Origin: Polyodon spathula
Lineage: Eukaryota; Chordata; Actinopteri; Acipenseriformes; Polyodontidae
DNA: 64,000 bases
NCBI RefSeq assembly: GCF_017654505.1
Contig: NC_054536.1
Location: forward strand, 33,458,446 to 33,522,445
Reading direction: 5' to 3'
The notes beneath the pieces were generated by a model. That model made no database searches. It was not told the origin of the DNA and worked only from the letters and a program-made list of their open reading frames with translations. The position numbers and the translations under genes are program-made. Below are positions 58,557 to 64,000 of the stretch, in pieces. The first letter of the stretch is position 1; each line of letters begins with the position of its first letter.

Positions 58557-58612
58557 TTGGACGTACCTGGTACGCTCACTCAGTGCTGCCTAACGTACCT
58601 GGTACGTCCCAA
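58557..58612. repeat. Imperfect palindrome built on GGTACGT
   Basis: TTGGACGTACCTGGTACG and, 18 bp on, AACGTACCTGGTACGTCCCAA. Each half is itself nearly palindromic (CGTACC-TGGTACG), and the whole forms a larger inverted repeat. It borders an AT-rich (TATA) stretch to 58700. Confidence 0.7.
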
Positions 58613-58700
58613 TTTATATATATATTATATAGATATATATATTATTATATTATATACTATATATAGATATATTATATATATAATATAATGTATTATACAT
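58613..58700. repeat. AT-only low-complexity stretch
   Basis: TATATATTA-type repeats, no coding content. Confidence 0.8.
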
Positions 58701-59538
58701 AAATAAATAAAATTAAGTACTGCTGGATTGACGTTGTTTTGCTTGGAATTGCTCATCGAGACACTCTTGCTGATAATATGGGGTCAGTATTTCCAATTTC
58801 TTTATGTTACATTGATGTGACGTGACACAGTTTTTGATTGAATTTATAGCCTGCCTGAATGCTAGCGCTCTGATACACCCAGTGAATTGTAAACAATCTG
58901 CGTGAAGCTTTCCTTTCTGTTCAATGAGGATCGATAATAAAAAATTATTTTGATTAATTTAATTTTCATGAATTAAAATTCCAGATTAAAACACTGGGCT
59001 GATTGTCTAACTTTAGTCGTAAGCCTGTGTTGTTTCATTCTTTTCGTCCGTTAAATCCTTACATTTGAAAATTGTCTCATATTAGAAAGGTGTTGAGGAA
59101 TATAATTATTTTTTTCCATTAGCAGCACTGTCTTTTAGAACAAATAAATGCAAGTTGCCCTCTTCTTTTAATAGACACTTTCAATGGAGATGCAGAATTG
59201 CATTGTAACTGCAGTTTAACACCACAATGTAGTAAAGTTCCACTGGAACTGTAGTCTAACTCCCACTGCAGTACAGTCCAATTGTTAATACTCAGTGAAA
59301 GTGCAGTGTAACACCACACTGCAGTAAAAATCACACTGTAACTGCAGTTTAGCATGACATTTAATGGAATCACATAAACAAAGTTCAAACTTTAACGAAG
59401 AACGAGCAATATGTTAAATCCTTCCTGAGAGGTGGTTATGGACAATTTGGCTACTGGTCCCATCTGTTAAGGGCAGAAGAAGCCAATGCCACGTAATGCC
59501 TGGGTGAGCTTATCTGAGATATATATAGGAATGATCTA
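58701..59538. other. Non-coding; degenerate tandem repeats at 59190-59360
   Basis: CACTGCAGTAAA, CACTGTAACTGCAGTTTA, CACTGGAACTGTAGTC and CACTGCAGTACAGTCC recur as diverged 35-45-bp units. The rest is AT-rich and featureless. Confidence 0.5.
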
Positions 59539-59619
59539 ATGGGAAATTATTCAATAATCTACAGCTGTCTACAGTCCTGCACTGACCACAGCCTGCAGGG
59601 GCAATGGAGATTGAACGCC

Positions 59620-60785
59620 GTCCCTCTACTCAAGGACCTCCTGAGCCAAGCACCCGAACCCAGCCCAGCTCCAATTCTGGGTCTGGCCATTGAACGGAGC
59701 CGTCTATTCAGACAAGGTTTGCCAGATGCAGTGGTAGAAACACTACAGTCTGCTAGGGCGCCAAGCACAAGAGCCCAGTATTTGTACGAATGGAAAGTTT
59801 TCCAGGACTGGTGCATTGTTGAAGGTCACGATCCTGTGACCTGCCCAGTTGAGACAATATTAACCTTCTAACAACAACTGTTTGACACAGGAAAAATAGG
59901 CGTCCACTTTGAAGGTATACCTGGCAGCAATATCAGTGTGCCACGACAAAATTGACTCGGTGTCCCCTGGGGCGCACTTCCTGGCAGTGCGATTTCTTAA
60001 AGGGGCTCGGAGGCTTTGTCCTCCCATGAAAAGTATGGGCCCCAAGTGGGATCTAGAACTGGTACTGCGGGTCCTTACTGGTCCCCCATTTGAGCCCATG
60101 GCATCAGCAGAAATTCGCCCTGTTTCCTTGAAGGTGGCGTTTTTAATAGCCATTACATCTACCAGACGAGTGAGTGAGCTTCATGTGCTATTCATCGATG
60201 ACATGGCTTTGACTGGAAATGGCTCGCGGGTAACATTAAGAACAAATCCAGCCTTTTTGCCAAAGGTGGTATCTTCATTCCATATTAACCAACCAGTGGT
60301 TTTGGAAACTTTCAGACCTCCCCTGCATGAGTCAGAGGAGGACCATAGACAGCACACGCTTTGCCCAGTTCGGGCTCTGCGCTGTTACCTGGATAGGACG
60401 GCGTCCTGGAGACAGTCCAACCAGCGGTTTGTCTGCTATGGGTCCCGCTCTAGAGGTCAGGTCCTATCGAAGCAAAGTCTAGTGGCACTGGGTGGCAGAT
60501 GCTATACTCTTGGCATATGAACAGACGAACTACCCCTTACCAGGGGACATTACGGCCCATTCTACCAGGGTCCAGGCAACTTCGTGGGCTTTCCTTCATG
60601 GCGCCTTCTTGGATGAGCTATTCATGCTGCTACATGGACAGGTAGTCAGACATTTGCGCGTTTCTACCGTCTTGATGTTGCAAACTGAGCAATACCCTCT
60701 CTGGGCTCTAGGGTGTTGCAGGCGGCATGCCCTTAGGCGTCATGTGGGCTCAGAGGCTATTGCTGTGAGACTGTACTGTCAGTAA
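59620..60785 (+). pseudogene. DIRS tyrosine recombinase, three frameshifts
   Basis: Frame 1 (to about 59905): SRLFRQGLPDAVVETLQSAR, then STRAQYLYEWKVFQDWC and HDPVTCPVETILTF. Frame 2 (59909-60480): KVYLAAISVCHDKIDSVSPG, LKGARRLCPPMK, TSTRRVSELHVLFIDDMAL and LCPVRALRCYLDRT. Frame 3: ADAILLAYEQTNYPLPGDI and AHSTRVQATSWAFLHGA. The catalytic Arg is probably in TRRVSEL, HSTR is the HxxR box, and the nucleophile Tyr (FARFYRLD) lies in yet another frame near 60660. All catalytic positions can still be seen. The enzyme inserts circular cDNA. Confidence 0.85.
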
Positions 60786-60846
60786 TCTGGAGCCACGACA
60801 GCTTTGGTACAGCTTCCCATTCTGTAATGGTTGTCATTCCATTGAA

Positions 60847-60883
60847 AGGGAACGTTAGGTTATTATCATAACCCTGGTTCCCT
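60847..60883. repeat. Inverted repeat at the DIRS 3' end
   Basis: AGGGAACGTTAGGTTAT and ATAACCCTGGTTCCCT pair around TATC, with a perfect GGTTAT/ATAACC core. It matches the kind of terminal/internal complementary structure DIRS elements use for circle formation. That role is inferred. Confidence 0.65.
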
Positions 60884-60905
60884 GAAAAAGAATGTTGTTA
60901 TGAAT

Positions 60906-61432
60906 GCAAGTCATAATTGTTGTTTTCCTTCATAGTTCAAATATGTATAATATTCAAAATAAATGCAAATACGCATGAAAATCCCTTATATTGGAACCTT
61001 TGTCTACTAAACTTCCTGGTAGGTCTCCCCAAACAAGACGACTTACCCACACAGATTTTTAAAAAATTTCCCCATAGATCTGACCCTTCCCCTCCTCCCA
61101 CTAAACAGGGAAAAGCAGCTATGCAGACTGACTGATCCACTTTGCTGAGGAGCAGTCTAGTGCGAGCAAACACTGTTTAGCAGTATCTGCTCTGCTGTCG
61201 ATTAAACTAGAAGAAAAAGAAAAAAAAGTCTAACTCCAACACTTCGCTTGGTTAAACATCATCTTAGGAAAAACATAATGCCCTCCACCAACCCAATAGC
61301 AGCTTCATCTCTGATTTAAAAATAAATAATTAAATAAATAAATAAAGAAGAAGAGTAATTCTCAGTTACCTGCTCTCCAGTTTGAACTCCCTCCTATTTC
61401 AAAATCATCTATCTATATTAAAAGTAATAATA

Positions 61433-61476
<44 letters not shown>

Positions 61477-61559
61477 TAATAATATTATTTCAATATTATG
61501 CCAATAAAGCAAGGAGGTGTAACAGGCAAAAATATACAGAACATAGCGTAAAGAAAAGG
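60906..61559. other. Non-coding with (AAT)n microsatellite at 61423-61485
   Basis: No coding or element signal other than the AAT repeat of about 20 units and (AAAT)n near 61318-61347. Confidence 0.6.
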
Positions 61560-62770
61560 AGAGGGAACAGACATGTATCGCACTACTTTTCTACAGCAGA
61601 CAGTCAGTTGTTTTTTTAAATTATTTGTTCATGGCCGAGATGATTCGCCTGCGTGCTATATTTTCTGAAGGAATGCCTCTGCTACTGCAGGAGTTTAAAA
61701 AATATGTGCTTGACCTTTGTAGGTGACTGTAAGAGGGGAGACCTGTGCTGACTGCTTGGGGGCGGCAGTCTCATAGATCCGCCTGTCAGGCATGGCAGTG
61801 ACACGAAGCGGTGGGGAAAAGGGTGTGCAGCTTTCCCTCTCTCTGAGTGACTGAGAGACGGGCCTTGGGGGATTGCTGGCCATATAAAGAATACACTCAG
61901 TATTCCCTCAGGCTGCCCCTCTAGATGAATACGAGCCAGCAGAAGTGTTAAGGATGGACCAAGTGCGGCTAGAGAAAACCACAACATAAAAAGGAAAACG
62001 AAAGAAAAGATTATTTTTGCAACCTTGGGCAGACCCCGATAATTGTATAGGGTAGTGAGGAAACACATGCGCGTAGATGGAAACCCGGGCCGTGCGAGTA
62101 GCTAAGTAACTAATTTGTAGTTTTATTACTGTTTTATTTTCCCTTTTTCTTTCTCCTTTTGTCCTTTATTATGATTATTTACAGAGCACCTGCGAGTGCA
62201 TCTGCAGCGGACTGTATACCTGGATTGGTATGACTGTGGACTTGTTTACCATTGCCGGTACTCAAGCCACGGACAACAGCACCCTCTGCGGGCTAAAAAT
62301 AAGAATTAAAAAAATAAAATAAAGCTGGACACCTGTGGGGTATTTCCAAATATATCTTTCTGTCTCCCGTGTCAGTGAATACCCACACCCTTCCACAGTG
62401 ACCCTCAGCTTTGCAGAGAATTTCAGTCTGTACTGGATATCCATGGCTCTCAGCTCTTGTTTAATTCTTACTAGGTCTTATTGCCTTCAATGTTTATGAA
62501 GTTCTGCCGACAAGTCCGGGAAAAACGATACATGATGGTTTTCATACATCACCCTGCCCTTGATCATAGCTGCTTTCAGCACTCATTCTTTATCCTTGAA
62601 ATTGAGAAACTTCATAATGAGATCTCTTGGGCGAACATTTGGAACGGGTTTTGCTCCTGTCAATCTATGTGCCCTTTCAATGATCAGAGGTGTCAAAAAG
62701 TTTACTGTTCCCAGAACCGTCGGCAGCTGTTTTTGAGATTTAATAAAGCATTACTATTAAACTGAATAAT
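61560..62770 (-). pseudogene. L1-type ORF1 protein fragment, split by a solo LTR
   Basis: On the minus strand from about 62720: IIERAHRLTGAKPVPNVRP, RDLIMKFLNFKDKE, then a stop; VSFFPDLSAELHKH; and IQYRLKFSAKLRVT at 62400. The LTR follows. Beyond it, at 61727, coding resumes with YKGQAHIF and AVAEAFLQKI. This is the RNA-binding (Transposase_22-type) and C-terminal domain of L1 ORF1p, which coats LINE RNA. The coiled coil upstream is not preserved. It may derive from the same L1/Tx1 family as 48430-51790. Confidence 0.8.
61728..62397 (+). mobile_element. Solo LTR in L1 ORF1 (TSD GTGAC)
   Basis: Starts TGTAAGAGGGG, ends CACCCTTCCACA, flanked by GTGAC at 61723-61727 and 62398-62402. TATAAAG at 61883 and AATAAAAT at 62313. 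At 670 bp it is complete. The minus-strand frame 61682-62068 lies inside it and is not a gene. Confidence 0.9.
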
Positions 62771-62846
62771 TCTTGTATTGAGCGAATCACTCTGGGTTAA
62801 TCCACAAAATAAGACTCACACCACTGAGCCACTTAACAATTACAAT

Positions 62847-62892
62847 GCACAAATAATTGGGTCATCAAAGCACAAATAATTGGATCATCAAA
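62847..62892. repeat. Two tandem 23-bp units
   Basis: GCACAAATAATTGGGTCATC and GCACAAATAATTGGATCATC, each followed by AAA, differing at one base. Confidence 0.9.
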
Positions 62893-63690
62893 GCAGTTTC
62901 TAAATCAATTAATTTTTTTCACACAGAATAAGTCATCAGGTTACATTGCCATTGATATGCGTAAGCAATACAAAGACTAACGCATATTTACCATAAACTC
63001 AGGTAATTGACTCATAGACATGTAAAACAATCTAGTCATACTGGAGGTGTTCCCAAGCTTTGTTCTGTGCTTGAGGATTGATGTTGTGTCTCAGTTAAGG
63101 TGTCACTTAGCTATATATTTGCACAGGAATTGTTTAGTTTGTACACTATGCGTGACCATGTTTTGCTTTACAGGTGCATTAACTTGCTTGTGATTTAACA
63201 TGCTCATGCATGGTTTACCATGTTTTTTTTTGTTTTTTTCAAGCTTTTATAATCATGCTATATGTTACACTGAAATACAATCATCAGTACTTACAGATAT
63301 AAACATATATACAGTACTGTTTACAACATCCATCTATAGTACTCTGCATGTACTGTGCTGTGGAGAGAGAATAGGTTTTTTTCAACTATTGAAGAACTGT
63401 AAAAAGTAATCCTAAAAGTGAATAAATGCATTTTTGACAGATTAGCAAATATTATATTTAGCGTATATGACAAAATGTACTTCTATGTACAATATGTTGT
63501 CTTGACTTTTTTAAATAACTTTGGTGACAAATGTCTCACCATGAGCATACCCCTTTTTGCATTCTCGTGACAGACTTTTGTCAGTTGTTTGAATTACTGA
63601 GTCGATTGTCCCACATACGAAATATCACCTGATGTTTTCTCTAGAGGAAACATATGTTGAGATTTCCCGCACCTGCTGTTCTGTTTCCAT

Positions 63691-63727
<37 letters not shown>

Positions 63728-64000
63728 TTTGAAAGCCTGGAATTGCAAATGTCTTGGTTTCCAGTTTTTGTTTTTTGTTTTTTGTTTTTTTTTGTAAATG
63801 CTAATCTTGCTGAGGGATTATCAAGCCTATAATATTTTTTTTTGTGTTAGCAGATACACATATTCCCTGTCTATCCGCTGTCACACTGAAACAATTTTGT
63901 AACAAAGCATAATGAAAAATTCAGTTTACAAGGTTTGACTTTGCAGGATTCTACAGTTAGCAATGTGTAGTCACATCCAATGCCTGACACTGTCTTACAT
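62893..64000. other. AT-rich non-coding stretch with (TG)n at 63696-63721
   Basis: About 13 TG units at 63696-63721, followed by GTTTTTTGTTTT runs. No coding or element signal was recognised. Confidence 0.6.

Larger units (their letters stand above)
59539..60905 (+). mobile_element. DIRS retrotransposon 3' end with tyrosine recombinase
   Basis: The recombinase gene is followed by TTCCCATTCTGTAATGG and the inverted repeat at 60847-60883. These resemble the 3' ends of fish DIRS elements. RT and RNase H are absent, so the copy is 5'-truncated. It is a different lineage from the element at 26990-33060. Confidence 0.8.

Noticed and set aside
61682..62068. 128-codon minus-strand frame with a hydrophobic start
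   Set aside because: Within the solo LTR and adjoining L1 fragment; antisense chance frame.

Overview
The window is eukaryotic, AT-rich, intron- and repeat-dominated DNA with no intact gene. Tc1, piggyBac, hAT, PIF/Harbinger, DIRS/Ngaro, Gypsy-like, CR1, L2, L1/Tx1 and other LINE remains occur together, which points to a fish. The 3' end of the CR1-type fragment at 21360-21430 resembles a repeat I associate with early-branching ray-finned fishes such as sturgeons and paddlefishes. That placement is inference, not proof. Almost every long open frame is a transposable-element fossil, a microsatellite artefact or chance.

Layout. 1-3057: a hairpin, a broken hAT/KIAA1586-like zinc-finger fragment and a Tigger-like element. 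3058-5809: a Tc1 element split by a solo LTR that itself holds another solo LTR. 5828-7190: a (TA)n tract, then an LTR carrying a piggyBac-type MITE at a TTAA site. 7861-11996: a retroviral-type gag fossil, duplicated, with two opposed LTRs between the copies. 12669-15615: a solo LTR, then a Gypsy integrase fossil with polypurine tract and probable 3' LTR. 15918-16014: the one plausible host exon. 16204-19000: solo LTR, tandem duplication with G16/C16 runs, and a LINE 3' end. 19091-23030: a LINE with a long (GA)n tail, interrupted by a CR1 fragment. 23816-25402: a nearly full-length Tc1 with two stops. 26459-33060: a solo LTR, then a broken Ngaro/DIRS-like element (gag, RT, RNase H, tyrosine recombinase) carrying two further LTRs.

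33061-38700 is mostly featureless AT-rich DNA with one long-TIR MITE. 38724-40330 joins an unrecognised frameshifted ORF to a LINE RT fragment. 41321-44744 holds two LTRs and a hAT element with an 8-bp target duplication and its own nested LTR. 45230-47357 holds a convergent pair, HARBI1-like transposase and Myb/SANT-like protein, from a dead PIF/Harbinger element. 48430-51790 is an L1/Tx1-type LINE on the minus strand, followed by a suspicious ~600-bp tandem duplication. 55576-58452 holds piggyBac, Tc1 and L2 pieces. 59539-60905 is a DIRS tyrosine-recombinase end. 61560-62770 is an L1 ORF1 fragment split by a solo LTR. The rest is unannotated AT-rich sequence.

The strongest evidence here is structural: target-site duplications let many insertions be ordered in time. 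I found no convincing new biological system. The best leads are the unrecognised ORF at 38.7 kb, the Ngaro/DIRS-like element, the candidate exon at 15.9 kb, and the 51.5-52.7 kb duplication, which may be an assembly artefact.
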